Shown: positions 52,216-62,810 of the stretch, one piece after another
Position numbering within the stretch: the stretch's first letter is position 1
Layout of the letters: every line of letters begins with the position of its first letter
DNA from: Phaeodactylum tricornutum CCAP 1055/1
Taxonomy: Eukaryota; Bacillariophyta; Bacillariophyceae; Surirellales; Neidiaceae
Length of the DNA stretch: 64,000 nt
Direction: 5' to 3'
Assembly: GCF_000150955.2 (NCBI RefSeq)
Contig: NC_011694.1
Coordinates: 377,227-441,226 of the forward strand
Program-made: the position numbers and the translations under genes
Notes under the pieces: model-generated
Database searches by the model: none
Seen by the model: only the letters and a program-made list of their open reading frames with translations
Told to the model about the DNA's origin: nothing

Positions 52216-55007
52216 TGTCTAGTCTACTTCTGTCCTATATTGAGGACCCATCCTCAATAAAGGACATTTTCCAAACCTCTAGAACTATACATTATACTCA
52301 GATCTGTTTAAAACAAATGCTACCATCGTGTTCCCCATGCTCTGAAATGTCTTGGGAGAGCATGGCATGCTCTATTTCTTAACATTTTAAGAGCATTTGT
52401 CGTCAATGCTAGGGTTACTCAAAATATATTTGCTTTTTTTTTCGACCCGAACTGAGCCATTCCCGAGTCAATGTAGTGTCCATTGCATCCCTCATAGTCA
52501 ACCTTTTATACACAACTTACACCAAGCTCATTACAAATTATGTCAGAAGGGGATTCCCGCCGAAAGATTGGTGCTCAGGTGACAGCGAAGGCCTGTCATG
52601 TTGTCCATTTGAGTGAGTGTGCTCGGCGATACGGTGCTTTGAGGACCACCAAGGTCGTTGTGGGGACTGTTGTGGAGGTCAACAATACCAGAAAGGCGCC
52701 AAACAACCGTGTATCAACCTTCATTACTGCTGACTTTGATATTGGTGGAGGATCAGTCAAGCGGAGCACTCTGAACATCCGTAGCGTCAAACTTTTCAAA
52801 CCGGACCAGTCGACAGTACCAGCCAGTCCCGCAGCACCAATACCGGCAGTAGACAACGCAGACACAGATTTGGCCGTTCCAGAGCAAGAGGAAGGAGAAG
52901 CGGTCTTGCAGGAGACTTCTCCTGATGAAGAATTGGAATTTCCAGCACAACCGATGATGAAAATTGGAATAGCTGCGGGGGAACAGGTAGCAGGACCTAC
53001 CGCACAAGTAGCCACGCAGGTTTGGGGTGTTGAAGACGCTTCCTTTGTAATGGCTCATGAAACAAAGTGGTATGCTGACGAGCAAGCTACATTGATTGAT
53101 ATAAATGGCAGTGTCCAAAGTAAGCAGTTTGGCATCAATACACCAATTGGCGACCTTCTTGGTCCAGACTCTGACATTGATGGAAAATATTCGCGGCTGC
53201 AATTTTTTCTTCTCATGTTTCCACCCGACCAACTGAGCGCCATGTGTCAGCTAACAAATGTGCAGCTTGCCCAACAGAACAAGCACTGCATGTCAACAGG
53301 AGAGCTGCTTTGATTCTTTGGCATTCTAATTCTTGCGACAAAATTTGAATTTAGCAGTCGATCGCAATTGTGGTCCACAACCGCGCCGTCAAAATACATT
53401 CCTGCCCCTGCATTCGGAAAAACAGGAATGTCGCGGCAGCGCTTTGATGATCTTTGGCGAAATATCCGATGGAGCAACCAGTGTCCTGAACGGCCGGAAG
53501 GTATGAGCTCCCATACGTTTCGGTGGCAACTTGTCGATGATTTTGTTGAAAGATACAACAATCATCGAGCCAATACTTTCAAACCATCTCATCTTATTTG
53601 TGTGGATGAATCAATGTCGCGATGGTATGGACAAGGGGGGGAATGGATAAATCATGGACTCCCCAATTATGTGGCTATTGACCGAAAGCCCGAAAACGGT
53701 TGTGAGATTCAAAATGCCGCATGCGGCTGTTCGGGTATCATGCTTCGATTGAAGGTTGTAAAGGGTAAGACAGCAACAGAAAATGATGGGGACTACAATG
53801 AACAGTTGCTGCATGGAACAAAGATCCTCAAAGAGCTTGTCCTTCCTTGGTGGTGGACGGATCGGATTGTTTGCGCTGACTCGTATTTTTCATCTGTCGG
53901 TACAGCTATGGAGTTGCAGCGACATGGTTTGAGATTTATTGGAGTTGTAAAAACAGCAACAAAACAATATCCGATGAGATACCTTTCGACTTTAGAGTTG
54001 AACCAGAGAGGCGAACGGAGAGGGCTTGTGATGCGAGATGTTGATACAAATTATAGCACTCTGTTGGCTTTTGTGTGGATGGACAGGGACCGCCGATATT
54101 TTGTGTCGAGTGCTTCCAGTCTGGATGCAGGCAAGCCCTACGTACGCTATCGTTGGAGACAGATTGACCAATCTCCGGATGCAGATCCAGAGAGGCTGGA
54201 AATTATCATTCCACAGCCCAAAGCAGCGGAATTATACTATTCTGCATGTGGGATGATTGACAGGCACAATCGAAGTCGTCAGGATACACTGATGCTTGAA
54301 CGAAAGTTGGGTACAACAAATTGGTCGACAAGGGTTAACCTCTCAATATTTGGAATGATTGTTGTTGACACTTGGTTGGCCTACAGTCTGTGTACAGGAA
54401 TAGGAAGAGCTAACGGGAGAGAAGAAAAGCAGAAAGACTTCTACACTGCCTTGGCTGAGGAGCTAGTGGATAACCAATACGACAATGTTGGAAGTCGCAG
54501 AGTTTTCGTGGAGACAAATTTGGACAATGACAGCCCAGCACTTTCAAGGACTACAGGAGAACCAAGAAGTGGCCTGTACGCACATCTAACACCAACCAAA
54601 AAAAGAAGAAAGAACAAAGACGGTAGTTTTAGCAGCAATAGACTACAAGGACGATGCTTGGTGTGTTCCAAGAAGACAACATATGTTTGCTCAGTGTGCA
54701 AAGATGAAGAAACACCTCACTCCAGAGAACCGTGGGTTTGTTATACCACCAAGGGGAAGCTGTGCTATGCAAACCATATGGCTACCTGTCACGGCGCCTA
54801 ACGAACAATATGGTACAAGTTTTATGTATGCATGTCCTATTTTAAATAGTAAAAGTGTGATTCTTGATCACCATGGTCAAATTCCATTTTTGTGTAGAAT
54901 TTTGTACTACCGCTACAGGATTACTTTATGTTTTTGCTTCTTTTCTTGTCCTATATATAGGACAAAATGATGTCCTATATCTAGGACAACGGCCGGTAGA
55001 CTAGACA
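52216..55007 (+). mobile_element. piggyBac-like DNA transposon nested in the copia 5' LTR
   Basis: A 2,792-bp insertion. The ends are perfect 12-bp terminal inverted repeats, tgtctagtctac (52216-52227) and gtagactagaca (54996-55007), with repeated gtcctatat...aggac motifs inside both ends. The target ctag is duplicated at 52212-52215 and 55008-55011. Because cactagtg is a palindrome on both sides, an 8-bp duplication with shorter inverted repeats fits equally well. The uninterrupted target is visible in the two other LTR copies. The element encodes one transposase (52540-54801). Confidence 0.9.
52540..54801 (+). pseudogene. piggyBac-like transposase (DDE_Tnp_1_7) with one in-frame TGA
   Basis: The frame spans about 750 codons, interrupted only by TGA at 53311-53313; the same frame continues with FFGILILATKFEF. 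The catalytic Asp residues are in LICVDESMSRWYG, IVCADSYFSS and GMIDRHNRSRQ, the family pattern. The C-terminus carries a Cys-rich zinc-binding domain (CLVCSKKTTYVCSVC, then C and H residues to MATCHGA), as in other piggyBac transposases. A CGA to TGA change would explain the stop, since Arg fits at ELL-x-FFG. All other motifs look intact, so inactivation seems recent, unless the protein starts downstream or the stop is read through. Confidence 0.85.
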
Positions 55008-55117
55008 CTAGTGTAGTTACGAAACAGAGCAAAACACAAATTATACCATTATCTGCCTGAGCAGACCAGTCTTAGTCTAACGTACATATGACAGACGCTT
55101 GACGTGGGGTTTTTCTA
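55008..55117 (-). repeat. 5' LTR of the copia element, right fragment
   Basis: This resumes the LTR at ctagtgtagttacg and runs to ggggtttttcta, matching the right two-thirds of the copy at 45618-45780 almost base for base. Confidence 0.85.
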
Positions 55118-55300
55118 CGTACAAACTTGACTGTGAATTGAAAAGAAAATCGTGTCGTGCCACACCCAAAATCATGACAGCTTTCCGTTACATAAAAAAA
55201 GCCATTGCATGCTTTTGCAACATCAACCATCAGCAATCCGAAAAGCTTCTTTTGGAAGCCAGTAGAGTTGGAAGCAGAAGTAGCAGCAGTGGGGACCGCC

Positions 55301-56256
55301 ATGTCACATCGGAGAGGAAGAAGAGTTGGCGTTGGCCATGTGGGGGCATCTAAGTGCGTACTGTAGGCTTCTATATACTTACTTGCATTTAGGCGTCTAC
55401 TTCTTCTAGACGCCAGGAGGCTTTGCTAAATCTTACCGGCTGTCTTCTTTGTGTATTAGGTACGTCCAGAAAAAAGCGGACGAAATGAAGGCTGTCTCGT
55501 TGCAGTCTGCGCTGGACACTGTTGAGAAATTAGAGGTCAAGCTGACCGATTTTGCAAAGCAGCACGCAAAGGAAATCCAGCACGATCCCGTCTTCCGCCA
55601 GCGGTTTCTGAAAATGTGTGCACCTTTGGGAGTGGATCCGTTGGCTTCCAAACAGTCGTTTTGGGGCAAAGTTCTCGGTATGGTACGCATCTACAAAAAG
55701 TTAACGTACAAGAGCATTCCTGCCTGTCTGCCTCACACTATCCATTTTTCCGTAGGGCGATTTTTATCACGAGCTCGCCGTCAAAGTAGCTGAAGTGTGC
55801 CTGGCTAGTCGAGCCCGAAATGGTGGAATTATGAGTGTTACAGAGGTTCAGGATGTTTTGGAAAAGCGTAGGACTCGGCTAGGTACAACGACCTCGCAAG
55901 CTAAAGTGAGTACGGCGGACATTCAGGTGGCGATTACCAAGCTCGCCAAACTTGGAGGTGGGTTTCGGACGATTGAGGTAGGAAAGTCTACAATGGTTGT
56001 GTCTGTTCCGACTGAGCTCGATAACGATCACATGACGGTTATGAGCATTGCCAATAATTTTCAGGATCATGGAGTAAAAGTGGTCCAAGTGATTGAACTG
56101 ACGGGCTGGACAATGGACCGCGCGGAACGGTCACTAAAGCTGCTATTACAAGAAGGTATCGCTTGGCTGGATACCAAGGAGGGGATTGACTATTACTGGC
56201 TGCCTAGTATTTGGCAAGAATGTACCTCACAAACCTTTGCGAAGGAGTTTATTTAA
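55301..56256 (+). CDS. SNF8: ESCRT-II subunit SNF8/VPS22, three exons
   Basis: Exons are 55301..55353, 55460..55682 and 55756..56256, with introns of 106 nt (gtgcgt...attag) and 73 nt (gtacgc...cgtag). The 258-aa product has the same length as animal SNF8. It starts MSHRRGRRVGVG like the family, has the N-terminal helical segment ending MCAPLGVDPLASKQSFW, then GDFYHELAVKVAEVCLASRARNGGI across the second junction. Two winged-helix domains follow, ending EGIAWLDTKEG and YYWLP. SNF8 is a core of ESCRT-II, which acts on endosomes to sort ubiquitinated membrane proteins into multivesicular bodies. Confidence 0.95.
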
Positions 56257-56733
56257 GAAAAAGTTGATGTGTGGAAAGCTCCTTCAGAATTGTCTTCATA
56301 GCGATTAACACTATTTTGATGCACTTCGACTGATCCAAAACATCATTACCAACGGACGACTACATGCTGATACACTTTACTATTAGATACTTTTCGCTCC
56401 TTCCATTAAACCTTAAGAGTAGAGACTTACCAGGATCCCAACGGGGACTTGCATGAAGTCTACCTTGACCTACAATTGCGGCACCACAAGGACCGACGAG
56501 CGACTTCCTTCCCGTTGTAGAGGAGATCCAGAGAGTCAGTCAGTGCCCGCCGATACGTCGCCTCAGACGATCGAAATGGAAAGACATGACCTAGGACTTC
56601 TTCAATTCCCCTCTACTTTCTTGAAAGGCGTTGCGTTAACACTTGAACTTCCAAATGTCGTTACCACGCGGTAGCTTCAATTCCTGTTCGCACTCGGGCC
56701 ATCGCACTCCGGCAGCCCGTTCTGCCAGTGAGG
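56257..56733. other. Intergenic region (convergent 3' flanks)
   Basis: The 3' ends of SNF8 and the exostosin-like gene face each other here. No supported frame. Confidence 0.5.
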
Positions 56734-58431
56734 CTACCAAGAAATGGGCGGTAAAATATTTTCCCACAACGGATTGTCGGGAAGGTCGGGTCGGACTTGA
56801 TACCAGCTGTAAAGATCCCGAGCTTGCCGAAGTCCATTCCGAAGACGCCCTATTTCCCGAGCGGAAATCTGCTCCAAGTTACTTTGCAAACCTGGTTTAG
56901 AGGAATTAAGTGGACTGCACGTCGTGACGTCCAGCAACGGGTCTTCGTAGTCTTTTGCTGAGTAACGCAGAGAAAACACTGTCGGATCAAGCTCAAGGTT
57001 TGGATCAAACTCGTTTGTAAACGGCCAAACGAAATCTTGCGACAAGATGATTGGAATACATCCGGCCAAGACTGCGTCGAACATCCGTTTAGCGCTCGGC
57101 GAATCGCCTCCTGGGCACGGACAAAAGCTTGCCAAATTCATACCTATGACGTATGACGATATTTTGACGTTTTGCTTGAAAAGCTTACTGGACAGTGCAC
57201 ATTGCGAATAGTCGGAAGCCATTGCTTGACGCAATTGTTTGCAGGTTCCGTGGTTTCCTGCACCGTAGAATTGAGCGATGGGTCGCGCAGGCTCCTGGCC
57301 CAATAATTGTTCTTCTGGCAAGGCGGCAATTGAAACTTTCAGAGAGGCATTCCAAGCCGTAGAGGCTTTCACCGCTTCCGAGTGATGCTTGCCGTTGAAC
57401 CATCGTCCATCCGTGTTGGGGTACGGCATTAGAATATTTTTGGCGGCACACTTGGGGTACATTTTTACGAATGTGGTACTTAATTCGACTGAAATGACGA
57501 TTGGTGGATGCAGCTGCTTCTGCGAATGAATAAAATGGTAGTTCCCGCGTCGTTGACGAGGATGCCAGAGTCCATGCATAGGTTCGGAGAAGACAAGAAT
57601 ATGATCAGCCCCGCCATGACGTTTCCAGTACTTCGCCGTCAATCCAAACGTGTTTTCCCAAGCCGTGTAATTATCCTTGTCGAGAATATCGAGTATTGCA
57701 TTCCCATACGGAGATAACGCCATATCATTGATGTACTTGCTGCCTTTGTGATGCTCTACCGAGGGCAAGTAAGGTACGTAGAAAAGTGTGGCTTCGTCGG
57801 GATTGTACGTTCGTAGACAGGACTTGGGATTGATCATCACCTCTCTTACAAGTAGCTCTGTGGCGTACTGTACGTGTTGGCCTTCTATGTCGTAATGACT
57901 AGTTCGATTTGCCTGCGATTGTCGTCGCAGATCGAGCCAAGGCCAAGGCGGCAAGGTCGTTTGCCACTTTTGCCCTGCCGATGACAAAACGTCCGCTGTC
58001 CAACCGTTTGCGGTATCTCCATAGTCTGGATACACAAACACTTTTCGACGAATTGGAGAGTCGCGAAAAATGCAATCGGTGTCGTCCAATTCATCCGCGG
58101 TGTTCCGCCGTAATGCGGCGACTCGATCAGTCAGCGGTAGTACAACTTTATCCCACTTGTGGAACATGCCATCCTCCGCTTCTATTTCTTTTCCACGAGA
58201 AGCGGTAGCAGCAATCCAGTATCGGTGGACTCCCCACGCGGTAGCCCCACAGCAACAAATCAGAGCAAATATATAGCGTCGACGCTGAAGCGCATAGCTT
58301 CGTACACAGGTGCTGCTTTGAAGTCTCACATGTTTGCCAGCCACGGAAACGATCTGATTGCGTCCATCAGATTCTACTTCCGTCGTCGTCAGAGTTTGCT
58401 CCGACGAGAGCAATCCTTTTCGCCGAATCAT
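56734..58431 (-). CDS. Exostosin-like GT47 family glycosyltransferase, type II membrane
   Basis: A 565-aa single-exon protein. A roughly 50-residue Arg-rich N-terminus precedes one hydrophobic helix (about 53-75, YIFALICCCGATAWGVHRYW), giving the type II topology of Golgi enzymes. The exostosin fold is recognised from KVFVYPDYGD, YATELLVREVMINP, YNPDEATLFYVPYLP, GADHILVFSEPMHG, NILMPYPNTDG and the nucleotide-sugar region FCPCPGGDSPSAKRMFDAVLAGCIPII followed by FVWPF. GT47 members transfer sugars such as glucuronate, galactose, arabinose or xylose to polysaccharides; the donor cannot be predicted here. A role in cell-surface or extracellular polysaccharide synthesis is likely. Confidence 0.85.
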   Translation of the reverse strand: MIRRKGLLSSEQTLTTTEVESDGRNQIVSVAGKHVRLQSSTCVRSYALQRRRYIFALICCCGATAWGVHRYWIAATASRGKEIEAEDGMFHKWDKVVLPLTDRVAALRRNTADELDDTDCIFRDSPIRRKVFVYPDYGDTANGWTADVLSSAGQKWQTTLPPWPWLDLRRQSQANRTSHYDIEGQHVQYATELLVREVMINPKSCLRTYNPDEATLFYVPYLPSVEHHKGSKYINDMALSPYGNAILDILDKDNYTAWENTFGLTAKYWKRHGGADHILVFSEPMHGLWHPRQRRGNYHFIHSQKQLHPPIVISVELSTTFVKMYPKCAAKNILMPYPNTDGRWFNGKHHSEAVKASTAWNASLKVSIAALPEEQLLGQEPARPIAQFYGAGNHGTCKQLRQAMASDYSQCALSSKLFKQNVKISSYVIGMNLASFCPCPGGDSPSAKRMFDAVLAGCIPIILSQDFVWPFTNEFDPNLELDPTVFSLRYSAKDYEDPLLDVTTCSPLNSSKPGLQSNLEQISAREIGRLRNGLRQARDLYSWYQVRPDLPDNPLWENILPPISW

Positions 58432-58624
58432 GCCTTCGAACTGACTGTGAGCCGACTACAGAGACCGAATGAGCATTCCAAACACAAGGTCCCAACAGTA
58501 AAACGATGTCGCACATTTCAAAGATGCCAAAAAACCGACAAGAAATGTCCAGGCGTACTGCGAAAAGTCATTTTACAGTTAGTGAATTTCCTCTTTTGAG
58601 AGGAAATTCACAAATCCGGGTCTC

Positions 58625-58784
58625 TAGAAAACTGCGATAACCGACTAGAATCGCACTGGAATAGCACAAGATCACTAGTGTAGTTACGAAACAGAGTAAA
58701 GCACAAATTATACCATTATCTGCCTGAGCAGACCAGTCTTAGTCTAACGTATATATGACAGACGCTTGACGTGGGGTTTTTCTA
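58625..58784 (-). repeat. Solo LTR of the same copia family
   Basis: 160 bp from tagaaaactgc to ggggtttttcta, nearly identical to the LTRs at 45.6 and 52.2/55.0 kb, with no retrotransposon coding sequence beside it. It is bounded by tctc on both sides (58621-58624 and 58785-58788), a 4-bp target duplication that fixes the LTR boundaries. Confidence 0.85.
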
Positions 58785-59087
58785 TCTCGAAGAGGCCGCA
58801 AAATCACTAATCCTAAGTAAAAAAGCTGGGTCGCGAGTGCTTGCCTAAGTAGGGAACATTTTACGCGCCCTGTCGCTGTATTAATTCAAATACTTAAAGA
58901 CCACGTTTGTCGCTATTGCTTGAGATCATATGAAAATCTAAGGCTAGACTATCTTACCTGTAAAAACTAAAGATGGAATAAGGTTTAGAGACACATACCT
59001 GTCTCCAAATACAGAATTCGAGTGGCATTGTATTGACGGATGCGTCAACAGAAGCATCAAAAAGAGCATTGACGGGAGCATAAAGGA

Positions 59088-59466
59088 AATGAATCGGCCT
59101 CGTGGAAATGTTCCTGGTAAAAGCCGGTATTAAGGTTGAAGTCGGTTCCATCGAGAACGCTACTAACTCGGACCTATCGCTGATTAATAGCTCTGCGGAC
59201 TGGACGCGTGGCGATGCTGATACCAAGACTGCGTCCACCATCCCATACATCGCTGTGATCTTGTCGCCCCTAGCATCCTCCATGCAGTCATTGTCTCCAT
59301 CGGAAAGCCCATCAAGACTTCCATCGGCCAGTCCAACGGATGTACCATTGCAACTGCCCTCGGTTCCTCCATCACGGGATCCCTCCAGTGTCCCCTCGCT
59401 GGTGCCATTTTGACTGCCCTCGGTTCCTCCATCACGGGATCCCTCCAGTGTCCCCTCGCTGGTGCC
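59088..59466 (+). pseudogene. Relic of the giant gene's 498-residue repeat
   Basis: The translation RIGLVEMFLVKAGIKVEV, ENATNSDL, DADTKTASTIPYIAVILSP and LASSMQSLSPSESPSRLPS follows the giant gene's repeat with scattered substitutions, but lies on the opposite strand. It covers only the end of an Ig-like domain and the start of the PS stalk. A 60-bp stretch (tgactgccctcggttcc...) is duplicated in tandem (59353-59412 and 59413-59466). It stops abruptly at gcctaaggg, where the subtelomeric module begins. Confidence 0.85.
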
Positions 59467-60515
59467 TAAGGGCAGGAAGATCCCAGAGAAGCAGGGGTAT
59501 ACCTAGCTGTATACAATTTATCCAAAAACTATTTCTAAGTAATTGCTCCGGGATCTTCAAGTTGGTTTGTCTTTTGCGTAGGTAACTGCTCCGGGATCTT
59601 CAAGTTGGTTTGTCTTTTGCGTAGGTGACTGCTCCGGGATCTTCAAGTTGGTTTGTCTTTTGAGTAGGTAACTGCTCCGGGATCTTTAACATAGTTTGTC
59701 TTTTCAATAAGTAATTCTCTTTGATCATCGATAAGTTTACCTTTCCACCTAACAAACTCATCCTAAATCCCTGTCAGACCAGCACTGACCATACAGAGAC
59801 GTTCTCCCACCGCAATGCGGTTTTGCTGCAAAGCCGTCACCACTATCCAGCACCAACGCCGCCCAGCACGGCTTTGCAAGCATTCTTCGCGAGTACCGTA
59901 AAAGCACGAGGATCTGCAGTAGGAACGCTTGGGATCAAAAGAGTCCACCGGTCCCAATCTACACAACTTCTAGAGGAAAACGTAGCCTACAGGAATTGTC
60001 GTAGCCGCACGGTAGTGGAACTGTTTTCTTGGGTTGCGTGCCTGTTTGCAAAGCCCAAATTAAAATCGTCGATTTCACTGGATTCATTCCTCTGTCCCCC
60101 CCCCCCCTCAATAGTCGCTCCGCCGCCAACTTCAGGAACTTGTACGCATTGTCCGGGATAACGACGTCTAAGTCTGCTCCATATCCAACAATTTCACACT
60201 CCTCCGAGGATCCGTACAAAAGGCACTATCCCAATACCGCATTGAGCCAGCCAGTCAAACTCCGAACCGCCAAGACGGGGGAAAGAAGCCTCCCGGCTTG
60301 TTCTGGAAGGTGTCGTCCGCAAACAAAAACAGCACTCGCCAACCAGCACGCCGCGCCAAGTCAACCGCTGGCGGATTCAGCCTGGGTTGCACTGTCAACA
60401 TTCACATCACTCTGCAGCTGATGGAATAGTGGGAAGACGGCTTCGAAATTCGCAAACTTGCCACCTGCCGGACTGCGCTTGCCCGCACCCCACACAACGC
60501 CGCCATACACGCTGT
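59464..60515. repeat. Subtelomeric module, copy A
   Basis: It starts gcctaagggcaggaagatc and is similar along its length to the module at 60971-62085. It contains a 43-bp tandem array and then a GC-richer stretch including aaaatcgtcgatttcactgg and a 12-base C run near 60096. Similarity to copy B ends near cgccgccatac; copy A lacks the kinase remnant found there. Frames within it are not conserved between copies, so I do not call a gene. Confidence 0.75.
59540..59755. repeat. 43-bp tandem repeat array (copy A)
   Basis: Units start taattgctcc/taactgctcc at 59540, 59583, 59626 and 59669, with a decayed fifth near 59712. The core is ccgggatcttcaagttggt followed by ttgtcttttgcgtagg. Confidence 0.9.
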
Positions 60516-60970
60516 GATTGCTATATTCTAAGGAAACAGTATTGACTGTAAAGTAAGAATTTTTAATTTACAACCACTATGAATGTAAGCCTTTTTCTAT
60601 TATAATCACATAGCCACTTTTGCAGCTGACCGCAATGCTGGAGCCGCAACAACCTGTGCTTTTGTGAAACTGCTAAGAATGGACACGTTCCAAACATACT
60701 GTGCAAGTGGTGCAATTTGCGAACAACAAGCCCAACAAAGAAGTCTGTCATCCAAAGCGTTGCTTGAGTATTGCTTCTAGCAGTCTGATCCAAATCTTTT
60801 TGCTTGTATGTGCCATTGTTGCCCATCCCTACACTGTAAATTGTGTTGTCGTGTTTGTAGGATAGCACCCCACCTTTCACATTTGCGTGATTCTGGAACC
60901 GCAACAACCTGTGCTTTCGCAATACCGTAGAAGATTCAATAGGCCATTGTGCGGATAGTCACCGTCGTAT
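60516..60970. other. Subtelomeric spacer between modules
   Basis: The 119-codon minus-strand frame at 60922-60563 contains two related segments (KHRLLRFQNH and KHRLLRLQHC). This reflects an internal duplication around gcaacaacctgtgctt (60648 and 60901). No domain is recognised. Confidence 0.4.
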
Positions 60971-62085
60971 GCCTAAGGGCAAGAAGATCCCAGAGAAGCA
61001 GGGGTATACCTGGCTGTATAAAATTTATCCAAAAACTATTTCTAAGTAATTGCACCGGGATCTTCAACATGCCATGTCTTTTGCGTAAGTAATTGCACCG
61101 GGATCTTCAACTTGGTATGTCTTTTGCGTAGGTAAATGCACCGGGATCTTCAACATAGTTTGTCGTTTGGCTAAGTAATTGCTCTTGGATCTTCAACTTC
61201 GTTTGTCTCTCATTTAAATAATTCTCTAGGATTGTCTTTAAGTACATTTCTCCACTTAACAAATTCACCATAAATCTATATCAGACCAGTACTGACCACA
61301 TAGAGTCATTCTCCCACTACCGCAATTCGAGCTACCGCTGCCATACATCCTGGTTTCACTGCAAAGGCGTCACCATTGTCCAGCACAGACGCCGCCCAAC
61401 ACGGCGTTGCAAGCAATCCCCGCAAGTACAGTAGCATCTCGCGGAGCCGATAAGATGCAGTAGGAAACCATCGGGACGTGGAAGTTCCCCGAAGAGTCGA
61501 CGGTCCCGATCTACACAAGTTCTAGCTCAAGGTAAACGAATTTTACAGGAACTGTTGTAGACTCATGGTAGTGGAACTGTTTTCTCGGGTTGCTTGCCTG
61601 TTTGCATAGCCACAATTAAAATCGTCGATTTCACTGGATTCATTCCTCTTGCTCCCTCCTCCCCCTACCCCCTCCCCAGGGAAGACCCTCTCTAGAGCAG
61701 CTCCGCCGCCAAATTCAGGAACTTGAACCCATTGTCCGGGATAAGGACGTCTAACTCCGCTCCGTATCCAAAAATTGCACACTCCTCAGAGGATCCGTAC
61801 AAAATTCACTAACCCAACCCAATACCGCAACAAGATAGCTAATCAAACTCCGGACCGGCAAGACGGAAAGAAGCCTCCCGGCTCGTTCTGGAAGGTGTCG
61901 TCCTTAAGCAAAAACATCACGCCGCGCAAAGCTTGCTGCCGGCGGATTTAGCCTGGGCCGCACTGGCAACATCCACATCACTTTGCAGCTTACGGAAAAG
62001 TGGGAAGACGGCTGCTCCATACGCAAACTTGCCACCTGCCAGACTGCGCTCACCAGCACCCACGCGACGCCGCCGTACGTGCTGC
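60971..62085. repeat. Subtelomeric module, copy B
   Basis: It starts gcctaagggcaagaagatc and parallels copy A (59464-60515) through the 43-bp array, the segment with aaaatcgtcgatttcactgg, and cattgtccgggataa. It then runs directly into a decayed Tousled-like kinase. Many substitutions and small indels separate A and B, so the duplication is not recent. Confidence 0.75.
61047..61261. repeat. 43-bp tandem repeat array (copy B)
   Basis: Five units start at 61047, 61090, 61133, 61176 and 61219, with the same exact period as in copy A and the core ccgggatcttcaac. Confidence 0.9.
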
Positions 62086-62565
62086 TGGGGAAGATTTTTT
62101 GGAAGTGTGGCAAGCCTATGATCTGGTCGCACTCCAACCGTTGGCCATCAAAATTCATCAACTAGATTCTTGCTGGTTGGCCGGGAAAAAGGACAATTTC
62201 ACAAAACACGTCGCGCCAGAAATCGTCTTCATGAAAATGTTTGCCACCCTGGTATTATTTCCCTCTTTGATGTCTTTGAAATTGATGACAACGCCATTGC
62301 AATCATCTTGGAAGTGTGCAACAGGGTCGACCTAGACGCACGCCTCAAGCGCCAATGCCAGTTGTCTGAACAAGACACTTACATTATTCTGCTTCATATC
62401 TTGTCCGGCATGATGTATCCGAGTCACCCGTCCGAGGACGATTCTTGTTGGGGAATCATCCACTATGACTTTGAGCCCGCCAATAAACTCTTGGACCAAG
62501 ACGGAGACGGCAAAATCACGGGCTTTGGCTTGTATATGATTATGAACTTGCTCAATACGACCTAA
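62075..62565 (+). pseudogene. Tousled-like Ser/Thr kinase remnant
   Basis: Pieces of a Tousled-like kinase catalytic domain lie in three frames: YVLLGKIF; then EVWQAYDLVALQPLAIKIHQL and KKDNFTKHVAPEI; then HENVCHPGIISLFDVFEID, ILEVCNRVDLDARLK and IIHYDFEPANKLL. The breaks fall in a T run near 62095 and near 62222. Key residues are gone: the catalytic-loop HYDLKPxN is HYDFEPAN, and the DFG motif reads GFG. The end of the domain is absent, and the frame stops at the gcctaagggg boundary of the next module. It is clearly dead. Confidence 0.8.
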
Positions 62566-62567
62566 GC

Positions 62568-62810
62568 CTAAGGGGAGGGAGAACCCAGAGTAGTACTTTC
62601 CTACAATGATGGATAAAATCTATCTAAAAACTCCTCATAAGTTAACCCTCTGAGTTCACAGTGCGACATATAAATATTCCCTCTGAGTTCACAGTGCGAC
62701 ATATAAGTATTCCCTCCCAGTTCACTGTCCGATGTTGTAAGTAATTCCTCTGGGTTCAGTGTCCAACAACACAAGGAAACCCTCTTGGTTAACCCGGAGA
62801 ACAATACTTC
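62568..62810. repeat. Third module start with 33-bp tandem repeats
   Basis: gcctaaggggagggagaaccc resembles the start of modules A and B, followed by a similar taaaatctatctaaaaact segment. About five 33-bp units with the core ccctctgagttcacagtg come next, near 62646, 62679, 62712, 62745 and 62778. Confidence 0.75.

Larger units (their letters stand above)
45618..55117 (-). mobile_element. Degenerate Ty1/copia LTR retrotransposon with a nested DNA transposon
   Basis: Minus-strand order: 5' LTR (55117-52159, split by a piggyBac-like insertion), leader, gag-protease-integrase (51475 to about 47990), reverse transcriptase, RNase H (to 46006), a purine-rich tract (gtgaggggac on minus, at 45790-45781), and 3' LTR (45780-45618). 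Integrase before reverse transcriptase makes it copia-type. A stretch reading TTTATCAGACCC just inside the 5' LTR could be the primer-binding site. At least two frameshifts separate the coding blocks, so it is not autonomous as sequenced. The two LTRs are in direct orientation and share the ends tagaaaa...ttttcta. Confidence 0.85.

Noticed and set aside
59540-59755. Regular 43-bp repeats considered as a CRISPR array
   Set aside because: Units are contiguous with no variable spacers, and the context is a eukaryotic subtelomere.
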